64,000 nucleotides of DNA from Herbaspirillum sp. meg3 (GCF_002257565.1 NZ_CP022736.1:4588001-4652000); one strand, 5' to 3'. Counted from the stretch's first letter, positions 27,516-36,815 are shown. The notes: generated by a model not told the origin, from the letters alone. Translations and numbers: made by a program.

Positions 27516-28394
27516 TCAGATGTCCAGTTTGATCAGACGCGTCGCCTTGGCGGTACCTCCCGCCATCAGATGGCGAATCCTGCCGTCAGCGATAGATAGC
27601 TTGACCTTGATCACGCTCGGCGACGGCGGCTGCATCAGATAGCCTTGCTCGATGATGATTTCCGCATCCCTGACGCCTGCATAGTCACGCAGATAGCAGG
27701 CGAGCGGCCCGGCAGCGGTACCGGTGGCCGATTCTTCCGGAATGCCGAAACGCGGTGCAAACATGCGCACGCCTGCATGCCTTCCACTGATCGTCGTCAT
27801 GTTGGAAAAAACGTAATAGCCAATCACATCCAGCTCATTGCTGATGGCTTCAATCAGTTTGAAATCGGCGCGCAGCGTGGACACCGCCTGTTCATCCGGG
27901 AACGGCACCACCAGAAAAGTATTGCTGGTGTTGACCAGCGCCGGCACGAGCGCGCCGTGAAACTGTGCGGGCGTCACACCCAGCGACGCCGCAATACGCT
28001 CAGAGAAAGGGGAGTCTGCAGGAATATCCCGATATTCCGGCGCGCGCTGCTCCATGTAGACCATGTCACCGTCGATCAGGATGTTGCGGTTGCCGTCGAT
28101 GGTTTCTTTCGACAACATGCCGTCCCCGACCAAACCCAGCTTGCGCAGCAGGGAAAACGTGGCGATGGTGGCATGACCGCAGTGCGCAATCTGGCGTGTC
28201 GGGGTAAAAAATTCGAGTTTGATGGTGGCGCTTTGCGAGGCAGACACGAACGCCGTCTCGGACAAACCCAGTTTGCGGGCAATGTACAGCTTCTGGTCGG
28301 TTGTCAGATTATTCGCGTCGAGCACTACACCTGCGGGATTGCCGCCAAGGACGCCATCAATGAAAGCATTAACGATATGAGCTTCGACGTGCAA
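27516..28394 (-). CDS. PhzF-family isomerase/epimerase
   Basis: A 292-residue protein of the PhzF/diaminopimelate-epimerase fold. The N-terminal FxxGNPAGVVLD segment (about 11-26) and the catalytic-Glu motif GLSETAFV (Glu46) are present, as are RQIAHCGHATIAT (about 68-80) and the ATGTAAGPLACYL motif in the second half. Phenazine genes are absent around it, so it is a PhzF homologue of unknown substrate rather than part of phenazine synthesis. It follows the M20 peptidase gene on the same strand after 97 bases. Confidence 0.88.
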   Translation of the reverse strand: MHVEAHIVNAFIDGVLGGNPAGVVLDANNLTTDQKLYIARKLGLSETAFVSASQSATIKLEFFTPTRQIAHCGHATIATFSLLRKLGLVGDGMLSKETIDGNRNILIDGDMVYMEQRAPEYRDIPADSPFSERIAASLGVTPAQFHGALVPALVNTSNTFLVVPFPDEQAVSTLRADFKLIEAISNELDVIGYYVFSNMTTISGRHAGVRMFAPRFGIPEESATGTAAGPLACYLRDYAGVRDAEIIIEQGYLMQPPSPSVIKVKLSIADGRIRHLMAGGTAKATRLIKLDI

Positions 28395-28491
28395 AATGGA
28401 ATCCCCCGAAGTGTGTATTCGACTAGTAGTTCTTCAGGGGATTCTAGCGCAACACGCCACGTCTTCGCTGGTGTGTTGCACCTTTACTCAA

Positions 28492-30066
28492 TTACTTAGC
28501 TTGGAAAGGCTCAAACGGCTCGGTCAGGATGCCTGTCAGGGTGCGGACGCCGTCGATGTAATTACCGAGGCGCATATTCTCGTTGGCGCTGTGCTGATTG
28601 TTGTCGGCATTCACCAACGGCACGATCACGAACGGAATCTTCAATGCACCGACCATGGCGCCAGTCGGCACGGTACCGCCCATCATGCGGATCTGCACGG
28701 GATCCTTGCCATAGGTTTTGTTGAAAGAGCTGCGCAGCCATTTGCCGATCGGCGAAGCCAGGTCGGTGCGTACCGCCATGCTGGAGGCAGACACCTGCGC
28801 GTAGTCCAGCGAAGCGAGCTTGGCATAGCGCGCGCGATCGTCATCGGTCGGCTCGCCCTTGACCAGATGAAAACCCTGCTTTTCGATATGCGACTTGAGC
28901 AAACCCAGCAAAACTTGCGGATCGGTCTCAGGCACGGTACGCAAATCGAGTTCGGCAATCGCCACTCCCGGCACGATGGTACGCGCCTTCGCGCCGACAT
29001 CCGCGGATTGCATGCCACGCACGTTCAGCGTAGGGTATTGCATGGCTTCCTGATAGTTCTGTCCGACCTTCTCTGCCTGAGCAATGCCGAGGCGCTTGCG
29101 CAGCGCAGCTTCATCATCCGGCACGGCGCGCATGATGCGGCGCGATTCGTCATCCAGCTTGACGGCGTCGTAGTAGCCGGCGACCGTCACGCGGCCGTCG
29201 TCGTCTTTCATCGATGCCAGCAAACGCGCCATGGTTTGCGCAGGGTTGGCGGCATAGTTGCCGTAGTGTCCGCTATGGCTATCCTGACGCGGGCCGAAGA
29301 CCTTCAATGTCGCCTGCGCCACGCCGCGGTTACCGAAGACCAGCGTCGGCAAATTGCTGGCATGCATCGGACCGTCCAGCACCACCAGCAGGTCGGACTT
29401 CAACAAGGCCTGATGCTCGCTGATCACCTTGCCCAGCGATGGTGATCCTTTTTCTTCTTCCGAATCGAGGATGATCTTGACGTTGACTGCCGGTGCGGCG
29501 CCGTTGGTCTTGAGCGCATCAAAGGCAGCCAGCAGCATCATGATCGGTGCTTTGTCGTCGGCGGACGCACGGCCGAACAAACGCCATTCCGGGTTCGGAT
29601 TGGCGGTGTAGAGCTGATCAATCGGCAGGGCTTCCCATTGGCCGGCGGCGTTACGTTGCTTGAGCGTCGGCTTCCACGGACTTTCCTGTTGCCATTCGGA
29701 CGGTGTCACTGCCTGGCCGTCGAGATGTGCGTAAAACAAGACGGTCGGCTTGCCAGCCTTGTTGCCCGGCAGCTCGGCGAACAGCATCGGGCGGCCATCA
29801 TTGGCAAGTTGCTGGGTGCGAAATCCACGGCGTTGGAACGCTTGTTCAAACCACGCCGTGTTGCGCTGAATATCGGCCGCCACGACGGAGTCGTTCGGGA
29901 TGGCCAGCACTTCCGCCCACTCCTTGAAAGTGGCTTTGGCTGCGGTCACAGCTTGCGCACTGGTCGGCGCGTCGGCAGCAAAAAGAGAGGACGACGCCAG
30001 CATTGCGACGGCAATGCTGGAAGCGATACAGGTGGCGCGGAGAGAGCGGCGGGAGATGATGTTCAT
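28492..30066 (-). CDS. exported M20-family metallopeptidase
   Basis: A 524-residue zinc hydrolase of the M20 (ArgE/DapE/CPG2) family with a Sec signal peptide ending at FAA (about residue 31). Metal-site motifs are visible: FYAHLDGQ (His114, Asp116), SADDKAP (about 169-174) and the DSEEEKGSP motif (about 201-209) with the catalytic Glu pair. A dimerisation insert lies about 250-400. It likely trims peptides or acylated amino acids in the periplasm. An upstream small-protein gene is on the same strand. Confidence 0.9.
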   Translation of the reverse strand: MNIISRRSLRATCIASSIAVAMLASSSLFAADAPTSAQAVTAAKATFKEWAEVLAIPNDSVVAADIQRNTAWFEQAFQRRGFRTQQLANDGRPMLFAELPGNKAGKPTVLFYAHLDGQAVTPSEWQQESPWKPTLKQRNAAGQWEALPIDQLYTANPNPEWRLFGRASADDKAPIMMLLAAFDALKTNGAAPAVNVKIILDSEEEKGSPSLGKVISEHQALLKSDLLVVLDGPMHASNLPTLVFGNRGVAQATLKVFGPRQDSHSGHYGNYAANPAQTMARLLASMKDDDGRVTVAGYYDAVKLDDESRRIMRAVPDDEAALRKRLGIAQAEKVGQNYQEAMQYPTLNVRGMQSADVGAKARTIVPGVAIAELDLRTVPETDPQVLLGLLKSHIEKQGFHLVKGEPTDDDRARYAKLASLDYAQVSASSMAVRTDLASPIGKWLRSSFNKTYGKDPVQIRMMGGTVPTGAMVGALKIPFVIVPLVNADNNQHSANENMRLGNYIDGVRTLTGILTEPFEPFQAK

Positions 30067-30269
30067 ACGATTTCCTCATGGCAATGGAACGGCCATGATA
30101 CAGAAATCATCTCCCCGCGAATATCCATTCGCATCTCGAAGAGATGTCGCATGGGGCGCAAACACACGCGCCCTATGATCCCGACACGAATGATGAAAAT
30201 TATTTGTGAATGACGAATTGCCCCGGACGGCGATCAACGGGCAACGGCCAGCATCCGGGGCTGACAGTA

Positions 30270-30482
30270 TCAGGCCGATGTATCGATGATATTGCCGATG
30301 GATTTCCAGCCGGCGGAAACGTCGTCAGCAACAGTGTTTGCAGCCGACTTCACGGTATCAACAGTAGCGTCGACGACATCACCGATTTCATCGCCGACTT
30401 TGGCGACGGCATTCTTCACGGGGACGTAGACGTTGTCGTACAGCGCATTGGTATAAGAAGAAGAAACGGATGAAACGCTCAT
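30270..30482 (-). CDS. small alanine/valine-rich helical protein
   Basis: A 70-residue protein, MSVSSVSSSYTNALYDNVYV followed by a Lys/Asp/Val/Ala-rich amphipathic helix (VKNAVAKVGDEIGDVVDATV and onwards). The start is set by AAGGAG seven bases upstream of the ATG; the frame extends 17 codons further without a ribosome site. The sequence is of low complexity but not a shadow of another gene. Function unknown; the helix looks like a membrane-surface or filament-binding type such as YtxH-like or phasin-like helices. Confidence 0.6.
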   Translation of the reverse strand: MSVSSVSSSYTNALYDNVYVPVKNAVAKVGDEIGDVVDATVDTVKSAANTVADDVSAGWKSIGNIIDTSA

Positions 30483-30620
30483 GGCATGCTCCTTGAAAAG
30501 ATCGATGAATTGTTCTGTCTTCATCATAGCCATTCAGCCCCGCAACAAGAACAGGGCAGAGCGCGATTTCGGGTAAAACCGATTAAAGATTTGTAAGGAT
30601 TGCGTGATTGCGCATGATCC

Positions 30621-31907
30621 CTATGGCGTCGCCAGAAACCGCGAAATCACACCAGCCGCCTTGTCGAGGTTAAGCACGCCTTCCAAATGCCCGCCCGGCC
30701 CCTGCAGCAGATACAACATGCCCTGTCCGCCCTGCTTCTTGAAACGCTGCAGCGCTTCCATCGACAGCTTGGGTGGAAACACCAGGTCGCTGTAACTCGG
30801 GATGAACAGGATCTTGGCCTTGATGCCCTTCACTTCTTCATCGCTGAGGCGATACAACTGGTTCGCCTTGGACATGTAGATGATGCTGTTGCCATCGGCA
30901 ACTTTGGCACGCGCACGGGCGCCGGCTTCCAACGCAGACTCGATCTTGAAACGATTGCCCATGGCTGCGCCGGGCAGTTTATCGGGGTCGGCGGGCGCAT
31001 AGCCGAAGGTGCCCTGCGCCCAGTCCCAATGGCGCGTTTGCACGGTCACGATCTTGAGCGCTTCAGCCACGCCGTCATCGGGATCGCCGCTGCCGTAGTA
31101 ATCACCCTGTTTCCATTTCGGATCAAGCCGCACCGGCAAAGACCAGACATCCAGCAACGCGATCACGTAGGGACTGATTTCAAAACCGGGGCCGATGACG
31201 TGCACCACGCGCTTGACGAAGTCGGGATACAGGGCCGCCCATTCCATCGCCTGGATCGATCCACCCGACGCACCCACGGCTGCTGCCAGCTGATGCACGC
31301 CAAGCTTGTCGAGCAATTGCTTGTGCACCCGCACTGAATCGCGCATCGACACCACCGGGAAGCGCATGCCGTAAGGCTTGCCGGTAGCGGGATCAATCGA
31401 GGCCGGCCCGGTGGTCGTCACCATGGGATCCTTGACGTTGATATTGACCAGCGTATCCGCGCTGATCACAAAAAATTTGTCGGTATCGATCGCCTTGCCG
31501 GGACCGATGATGCTGTCCCAATAGCCGGGCGCGGCGTCGCTCTCTTTGTACTTGCCTGCGGCGTGCGACGTCCCGGAATAAAAATGCGCGACAAAGATCG
31601 CGTTGTCGCCGGTGTCGTTGAGCTTGCCGTAGGTTTCATAGCCGATGCGCACATCACGGATTTCCTGGCCGGCGACGGTCTTGTAGGACGGCAGCGTGAA
31701 TATTTGCTTGTTGACCAGCGGCAACGGCGCTGATTGCGACGCCGTCTGCGTCTGCTGGGATGCCCCCTGTGGCATCTGCTGCAGCGGCTGGGGACGCACG
31801 GGAGTCGGCAGCGACGACGCAAAGGAAGCCGGGAACGGCAACGCGAGAGGCAAGGAGAAAGAGAGGATGACAGAGAAGACGAAAGACGAGCGGCGCAACT
31901 TCATCAT
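30621..31907 (-). CDS. exported alpha/beta hydrolase of the homoserine O-acetyltransferase (MetX-like) family
   Basis: A 428-residue protein. The mature part follows the MetX family closely: RIGYETYGKLNDTGDNAI, the HFYSGTSHAAGKY oxyanion segment and the nucleophile elbow GASGG (Ser214), with a C-terminal GPGGHLEG His. Unlike cytosolic MetX it begins with a signal peptide (about 1-31) and a Gln/Pro-rich linker, and no metW gene is adjacent. It therefore probably hydrolyses or transacylates a periplasmic substrate rather than making O-acetylhomoserine. The double ATG at 31907/31904 is preceded by AAGGAG. Confidence 0.82.
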   Translation of the reverse strand: MMKLRRSSFVFSVILSFSLPLALPFPASFASSLPTPVRPQPLQQMPQGASQQTQTASQSAPLPLVNKQIFTLPSYKTVAGQEIRDVRIGYETYGKLNDTGDNAIFVAHFYSGTSHAAGKYKESDAAPGYWDSIIGPGKAIDTDKFFVISADTLVNINVKDPMVTTTGPASIDPATGKPYGMRFPVVSMRDSVRVHKQLLDKLGVHQLAAAVGASGGSIQAMEWAALYPDFVKRVVHVIGPGFEISPYVIALLDVWSLPVRLDPKWKQGDYYGSGDPDDGVAEALKIVTVQTRHWDWAQGTFGYAPADPDKLPGAAMGNRFKIESALEAGARARAKVADGNSIIYMSKANQLYRLSDEEVKGIKAKILFIPSYSDLVFPPKLSMEALQRFKKQGGQGMLYLLQGPGGHLEGVLNLDKAAGVISRFLATP

Positions 31908-32007
31908 GAAACGATTCTCCTTGGCATGGATGTGACAACCCGGCCACTCTACGACAAGCACCGCCGCATCACAACCGGGCATGTGTAAAAATACGCCTCT
32001 TTACACG

Positions 32008-32043
32008 AGAACGCGTTTCATCAACAGTCGTGAGATGTGTTCT
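32008..32043. repeat. 36-bp REP-like palindromic repeat, copy A
   Basis: An imperfect palindrome with arms AGAACGCGTTTCA and TGAGATGTGTTCT separated by ten bases. It matches 31 of 36 positions with the element at 63283-63318, which in turn is part of a larger inverted structure. It lies in the divergent region between the MetX-like and mutarotase genes. Confidence 0.6.
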
Positions 32044-32076
32044 GACGATATGGTTTCAATACAACGGAGATTTCCA

Positions 32077-32934
32077 GTGCCCACTACTCACCTGCCCGAT
32101 GTCGCCGGCCTGTTGCATCTGCGCAATGCCCATGGCGACAGCGCCGCCATCAGCTTGTACGGCGCGCAACTGCTTTCCTGGAAAACCGCCGACGAACGCG
32201 AGCATCTCTATTGCACGCCCATGCCATCGGTGAAACCGGGGGCATCGATCCGCGGTGGCGTGCCGGTCTGCTTCCCGCAGTTTTCGGGGCGTGGCGGGTT
32301 GCCCAAGCACGGCCTGGTACGCAATCTGGTCTGGCATGTCGACAGCGACATCGTGAGCGGCGACGATCAGGACGTCGCTTGTGTGCGTCTCGTCGCCACC
32401 GACACCGACAGCACGCGCGCCCTGTGGCCGCACAGCTTCTTGCTGCAATTGCAGGTTGAGATCGGTGCCGGCTGGGTCAGTGTCGCGCTCAACGCCACCA
32501 ACACCGGCGAAGCCGCCTTCGACTTCACCGCTGCGCTGCATACCTATCTGGCCACACCCGACGTGCGGCAGGCAAGTGTCGCACACCTCGAAGGCACACG
32601 CGTGCTCGACACCACCGTCGCCGGCGGCAGCGAAGCGTTGCACGGCAAGACACCGCTGCGCATCAGCGATGAAACGGACAACATTTACTTTGCCGCACCG
32701 GCCTCGCTGGCCTTGCTGCAAGATGCCCAGCCCTTCCTGCAACTTGAACAGCAAGGCTTCGCCGACAGCGTGATCTGGAATCCCGGCCCGGCCAAAGCGG
32801 CGCAACTCGGCGATATGCCGGCAGAAGACTGGACGCGCATGCTCTGCATCGAAGCGGCGCAGATCGAACATCCCGTCCGTCTGTCGCCGCAAGCGACATG
32901 GCGCGGCGTGCAGCGGCTGACTCGCGGCCGTTGA
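32077..32934 (+). CDS. D-hexose-6-phosphate mutarotase-like protein
   Basis: A 285-residue galactose-mutarotase-fold protein of the YeaD group. The segment GGVPVCFPQFSGRGGLPKHGLVRNL (about 64-88) carries the catalytic His, and LCIEAAQIEHP (about 257-267) carries the catalytic Glu. It interconverts alpha and beta anomers of glucose-6-phosphate or related aldose phosphates. I prefer the GTG at 32077, which has GGAGA at 32066-32070; an ATG at 32050 lacks a ribosome site. Stand-alone gene. Confidence 0.83.
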   Translation: MPTTHLPDVAGLLHLRNAHGDSAAISLYGAQLLSWKTADEREHLYCTPMPSVKPGASIRGGVPVCFPQFSGRGGLPKHGLVRNLVWHVDSDIVSGDDQDVACVRLVATDTDSTRALWPHSFLLQLQVEIGAGWVSVALNATNTGEAAFDFTAALHTYLATPDVRQASVAHLEGTRVLDTTVAGGSEALHGKTPLRISDETDNIYFAAPASLALLQDAQPFLQLEQQGFADSVIWNPGPAKAAQLGDMPAEDWTRMLCIEAAQIEHPVRLSPQATWRGVQRLTRGR

Positions 32935-32946
32935 TCCGCTGCTGAC

Positions 32947-33933
32947 CTACATCGTCAACAGCAGCGATCCTTGCACTGCGCCGGACTCCAGCAAGCGATG
33001 CGCCTGCGCGGCATCCTCCAGCGGGATCCGGTCGGCAATGTCGATCTGCAAGCCTGCCTGCAACTGCGTCACCGCGACATCAGCGGCGGCGCGGTATTGC
33101 GACAGATCACGGATGAAGGCGAGGATGCTCGGGCGCTCCAGCAACACGCCACGTGCCTGTGCCGCCGGCAAGGCCTCCGCCGGTGCGCCTTCGCCGGAGA
33201 TGGAACCGATGCTGATCGTCATGCCACCGCTGCGGGTGGCGTCAATACTGCGCAAGACTTGCTGGCCGCCGATACCATCAATCACAACGTCCGCACCTTT
33301 ACCGGCGGTCACTTCCCGCACCGCGGCGACAAAATCTTCCTTGCGGTAATTGATCGCGTGATCCAATCCACGCGAACGCGCCAACGCCGCTTTTTCATCG
33401 CTGCTGACGGTACCGATCACGCGCGCACCGATGCCTTTGGCCCACTGCGTCAACAGCAAACCCAAGCCTCCCGCCGCCGCATGCACCAGCACGGTGTGAC
33501 CGCGCTGCAAACGCGCATAGTGGTTCAGCAACAGATAACCGGTCATGGCGCGCAACATGCCGGCGCCTGCCTGTTCGAATGAAACCGTGTCAGGCAAAAC
33601 AATCACGCGCGCCGCATCGATGTCGACGTGCTCGGCGTAGCCGCCGCTGGCGGCAACCCACGCCACGCGCTGGCCGACCTTGAGCGTCTTCACTTCCGCA
33701 CCAACGGCTTCGATCACGCCGCTGCCTTCGACGCCGGGCACACCCGGCAGAGGCAAGGGATAGCGTCCCACGCGATAGTAGACATCGACATAATTGACGC
33801 CGGCGACTTGCTGACGCACTCGAACGGCGGTGGCGGCAAGCAATGGCAGGGGGCGCGACACCGCCTCCAATTGGGTGGCGTCGCCGTAGGAAGAAAACTG
33901 GATGATTCTGGAAGTGGCGGCTAGTGCGTTCAT
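32947..33933 (-). CDS. NADPH:quinone reductase-like zinc-free medium-chain dehydrogenase
   Basis: A 328-residue MDR-superfamily oxidoreductase of the quinone reductase (QOR) type. The GroES-like N-terminal half contains VNYVDVYYRVGRYPLPLPGV; the Rossmann half contains HAAAGGLGLLLTQWAK (about 144-159), the NADPH-binding AxxGxxG-like motif of this group. Structural zinc cysteines are missing, as is normal for QOR. It reduces quinones or enones with NADPH. A LysR gene is divergent, 85 bases away, and probably regulates it. Confidence 0.9.
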   Translation of the reverse strand: MNALAATSRIIQFSSYGDATQLEAVSRPLPLLAATAVRVRQQVAGVNYVDVYYRVGRYPLPLPGVPGVEGSGVIEAVGAEVKTLKVGQRVAWVAASGGYAEHVDIDAARVIVLPDTVSFEQAGAGMLRAMTGYLLLNHYARLQRGHTVLVHAAAGGLGLLLTQWAKGIGARVIGTVSSDEKAALARSRGLDHAINYRKEDFVAAVREVTAGKGADVVIDGIGGQQVLRSIDATRSGGMTISIGSISGEGAPAEALPAAQARGVLLERPSILAFIRDLSQYRAAADVAVTQLQAGLQIDIADRIPLEDAAQAHRLLESGAVQGSLLLTM

Positions 33934-34018
33934 TTGCGGGCTCCGTATGGGGATAAGTGGACGCTCAGAATAACTTCGTGCAAAATCAAACGGAATTCCC
34001 CATCCACGCCCAACTACT

Positions 34019-34924
34019 GTGCAAAAATCAACCAATCTGCCTGTCGCCGCGCTCGCCCTGGATCAACTCTCCTGGGATGACGTCCGCTACTTCCTGTGCC
34101 TGGCGCGCAGCGGCAGCCTGTCGGCAGCGGCACGTCTGCTGGCGGTGGAACACTCGACCGTGGCACGGCGTATCGGCGCATTGGAAACCGCCATCCAGTT
34201 GCGCTTGTTTGATCGTCTGCCGCGCGGCTGGCAGTTGACCGATGAAGGCAAGACCTTGCTCGAAGCCGCCGAGCGCATCGAGCTGGAAGCACACGCTTTC
34301 GGCCGCGCCATCCAGGGCATGACGGCAATGCAAGGTACGGTGCGGCTGTCGGCGCCGCCGGCTTTGTCCAGCCATTTTCTGATGCCGCTGATGGCGCAAA
34401 GATACAAAGAGTGGGAAGGCATACAGCTGGATCTGGTCGGCGAAATCCGCGCTGCCAATCTGCACCGGCGCGATGCCGACCTGGCGCTGCGCTTGTCGCG
34501 CCCGGAAGAACCCGGCCTGATGGCGCGCCGTCTCGGCAGCGCCGGATACGGACTGTATGGCAGCAGCCGCTGGAAACGCGTAGCGTGTGCGAAGCGGCAA
34601 TACATCGGCTATGGCGAAGCGCTGCAAGGCGGTCCGCATCGTGCCTGGCTGGCGCAGTGCGCGGATGGTGCACCGTATGTGTTGGCCGCCAGCGACTTTG
34701 CCATCCTGCATCAGGCTTGCCGGTCGGGATTGGGACTGACCATCCTGCCGCATTTCATCGCACGCAACGACGAAGCCCTGATCGAGTTCGACAGCGGACT
34801 GGATGCCATGCAGCGCGACATCTGGCTCACCGTCCATCCGGATCTGCGGCGCTCGCCACGGGTACAACGCATTGCCGGGTTGCTGGCCCAGATCGTTCAG
34901 GAGCAGGCGGCCTTGCTGGACTGA
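34019..34924 (+). CDS. LysR-family transcriptional regulator
   Basis: A 301-residue regulator with the winged helix-turn-helix at about 17-76 (WDDVRYFLCLARSGSLSAAARLLAVEHSTVARRI) and a shorter substrate-binding domain. It belongs to the group with 10-20 extra residues before the helix-turn-helix. A GTG start is used in this call, with no good ribosome site visible. Its divergent position next to the quinone reductase gene suggests that gene as its target. Confidence 0.83.
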   Translation: MQKSTNLPVAALALDQLSWDDVRYFLCLARSGSLSAAARLLAVEHSTVARRIGALETAIQLRLFDRLPRGWQLTDEGKTLLEAAERIELEAHAFGRAIQGMTAMQGTVRLSAPPALSSHFLMPLMAQRYKEWEGIQLDLVGEIRAANLHRRDADLALRLSRPEEPGLMARRLGSAGYGLYGSSRWKRVACAKRQYIGYGEALQGGPHRAWLAQCADGAPYVLAASDFAILHQACRSGLGLTILPHFIARNDEALIEFDSGLDAMQRDIWLTVHPDLRRSPRVQRIAGLLAQIVQEQAALLD

Positions 34925-35044
34925 GGTACTGTATTGGACTGCGCTGGGATGCGCTGGGCTGGACTATGACTGTCATGCTCTGCCGAAAATCGCGGTTCAG
35001 GCTATGCTTGGCAGATTCAACAATGCCTGCACATCCTCTTCCCC

Positions 35045-35668
35045 ATGATCAAGATCCTCGGAAAAGCCACCTCCATCAATGTCCGCAAAGTCCTCTGGTG
35101 CTGCGACGAACTGAACCTGTCCTTTCAGCGTGAAGACTGGGGCAGCGGATTTCAGTCCACTCAGGTGCCGGAATTTCTCGCGCTCAACCCGAATGCGCTG
35201 GTGCCGGTGATCGACGACGACGGCTTCATCCTGTGGGAGTCCAACAGCATCATCCGCTATCTCGCCAATCGTTACGGCAACGACAATTTCTATCCGCGTC
35301 ATCCCCAGGCACGCGCCTGCGTCGACCAATGGATGGACTGGCAGGCGACCAATCTGAACAACGCCTGGAGCTATGCTTTCCTGTCGCTGGTACGTAACTC
35401 GCCGGCACATCAGGATCCGCAGCAACTGGCCGCATCCGTCGCCGGCTGGAACAAGCACATCGGCATCCTTGAGCAGCGCTTGCAATCGACTGGTGCCTAC
35501 ATTGCCGGCGACCGTTTCACGCTAGCCGACATTCCCATCGGCTTGTCCGTCAATCGCTGGCGCGCCACACGGCTGGACCATCCTGATTATCCTGCCGTGG
35601 CGGCATATTTTCAGCGGCTCAATGAGCATCCCGGCTTTATCCGGCATGGCAACAACGGCACGCCCTGA
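35045..35668 (+). CDS. glutathione S-transferase family protein
   Basis: A 207-residue protein with a thioredoxin-like N-terminal domain (about 1-80, including NPNALVPVIDDDGFILWESNSIIRYLA, the cis-Pro and Glu-Ser glutathione-binding segment) and an all-alpha C-terminal domain ending in AAYFQRLNEHPGF. It should conjugate or reduce electrophiles with glutathione. Length is typical. Single gene; the next gene starts 37 bases downstream and may be co-transcribed. Confidence 0.9.
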   Translation: MIKILGKATSINVRKVLWCCDELNLSFQREDWGSGFQSTQVPEFLALNPNALVPVIDDDGFILWESNSIIRYLANRYGNDNFYPRHPQARACVDQWMDWQATNLNNAWSYAFLSLVRNSPAHQDPQQLAASVAGWNKHIGILEQRLQSTGAYIAGDRFTLADIPIGLSVNRWRATRLDHPDYPAVAAYFQRLNEHPGFIRHGNNGTP

Positions 35669-35705
35669 TCCGCCCCGATTGAATTGACATCACAGACTGA
35701 CGACC

Positions 35706-36122
35706 ATGGACAACTCAAGCAATCGCCTCGTACCCATTTTTTTCTATGGTCTGCACATGGATGCAGAATCCCTGCAACAGAAAGGCGTCGCCATCCGCCA
35801 GCCACGTCTTGCCACTATCCTGCATCACAGGGTAGTCGTACGAGAAAAAGCGATGCTGCTGCGCGAGAAAGATGCGCTTGCCTACGGCATGCTGTATCAC
35901 CTGACGCACGCGGAGATCGATATCCTCTACAAACACCAGAGCGGCTATCGTGCTGAGGCTTTTCCGGTGAATGACGGCGAGCATGAAATCTGCGCCATCA
36001 GCATGGTGCACATCGAACCGCCGCTCGACTCCCCCATCGATTACGACTACGTCTCACGTTTGCGTGCAGTGCTGGAGCGGCTTGGCTTTCCAGTTGATCA
36101 TCTGCCTGCACAACTAGCCTGA
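35706..36122 (+). CDS. gamma-glutamylcyclotransferase-like (AIG2-fold) protein
   Basis: A 138-residue protein whose start LVPIFFYGLHMDAESLQQKG matches the YGxxM substrate loop of the GGCT/AIG2 fold; MLYHLTHAEIDILYKHQSGY is the matching second half. Family members cyclise gamma-glutamyl compounds or have unknown roles. A Glu that could act as catalyst is present in GYRAEAFPV, but I cannot place it with certainty. It lies just after the GST gene, a possible glutathione-linked pairing. Confidence 0.65.
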   Translation: MDNSSNRLVPIFFYGLHMDAESLQQKGVAIRQPRLATILHHRVVVREKAMLLREKDALAYGMLYHLTHAEIDILYKHQSGYRAEAFPVNDGEHEICAISMVHIEPPLDSPIDYDYVSRLRAVLERLGFPVDHLPAQLA

Positions 36123-36150
36123 TGGGCCATTTAGGGGAAGAAACCAGACC

Positions 36151-36777
36151 ATGCTGCTGCATACCATCTATCTGATCGCCATCACGGCCGAGGCCATGTC
36201 CGGTGCCATCATGGGCATTCGCCGCGAGATGGACTTGTTCGGCATCTGCCTGATCGGCACGGTCACCGCGCTCGGCGGCGGCACGGTACGCGACATCCTG
36301 ATCGGTCACTATCCGCTGAGCTGGGTCGCGCATCCGGAGTACCTTGCCTTTACCATCTGCGCCGCCGTCGTCACTGCGATTGCCGCACGCAAGATGCATC
36401 ATTTCAAGTCGGCATTTTTGATTGTCGACGCGCTAGGGCTGGTCGCCTTCACGATTATCGGCTGCGATATCGCGAGAGCATTTTCAGAATTCAATCCCTT
36501 TGTTGTCGTCATTTTCGGCATGATCACCGGCGTGTTCGGCGGCCTGCTGCGCGACGTACTGTGCAATCAGATTCCGCTGGTGCTGCAACGCGAGGTCTAT
36601 GCCAGTGTGTCGCTGGTGACCGGTGGTCTGTATGTGGGATTGCTGTGGCTGGACGTCAACGCCAACGTGGCGTCACTCAGTGCGCTGGGCGTGGGATTTG
36701 TGTTCCGGCTGCTGGCGATCCGCTATCACTGGATGCTGCCGCGCTTCAACGAGAAGGACGTGCAGGGTTTTGAGTGA
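36151..36777 (+). CDS. UPF0126 / trimeric intracellular cation channel family membrane protein
   Basis: A 208-residue protein made of two homologous three-helix UPF0126 units. Each carries the signature GGGTVRDILIG (about 48-58) or FGGLLRDVLCNQIP (about 130-143). The family is related to YadS/YicG of E. coli and has TRIC-like channel structure with proposed glycine transport in some members. It starts 28 bases after the GGCT-like gene. The last codons form one side of a 12-bp hairpin. Confidence 0.87.
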   Translation: MLLHTIYLIAITAEAMSGAIMGIRREMDLFGICLIGTVTALGGGTVRDILIGHYPLSWVAHPEYLAFTICAAVVTAIAARKMHHFKSAFLIVDALGLVAFTIIGCDIARAFSEFNPFVVVIFGMITGVFGGLLRDVLCNQIPLVLQREVYASVSLVTGGLYVGLLWLDVNANVASLSALGVGFVFRLLAIRYHWMLPRFNEKDVQGFE

Positions 36778-36802
36778 TCGCGGCGCTACGCTCAAAACCC
36801 TG
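36763..36802. terminator. hairpin between convergent genes
   Basis: CAGGGTTTTGAG (36763-36774) and CTCAAAACCCTG (36791-36802) form a perfect 12-bp stem with a 16-base loop. The left arm is inside the last codons of the UPF0126 gene. No T run follows, so it may be a terminator or an mRNA-stabilising 3' end. Confidence 0.45.
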
Positions 36803-36815
36803 ACTACGAATCAAC

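Noticed and set aside
27516..28394. Phenazine biosynthesis locus
   Set aside because: A single PhzF-family gene is not evidence of phenazine synthesis; no other phz gene is seen.
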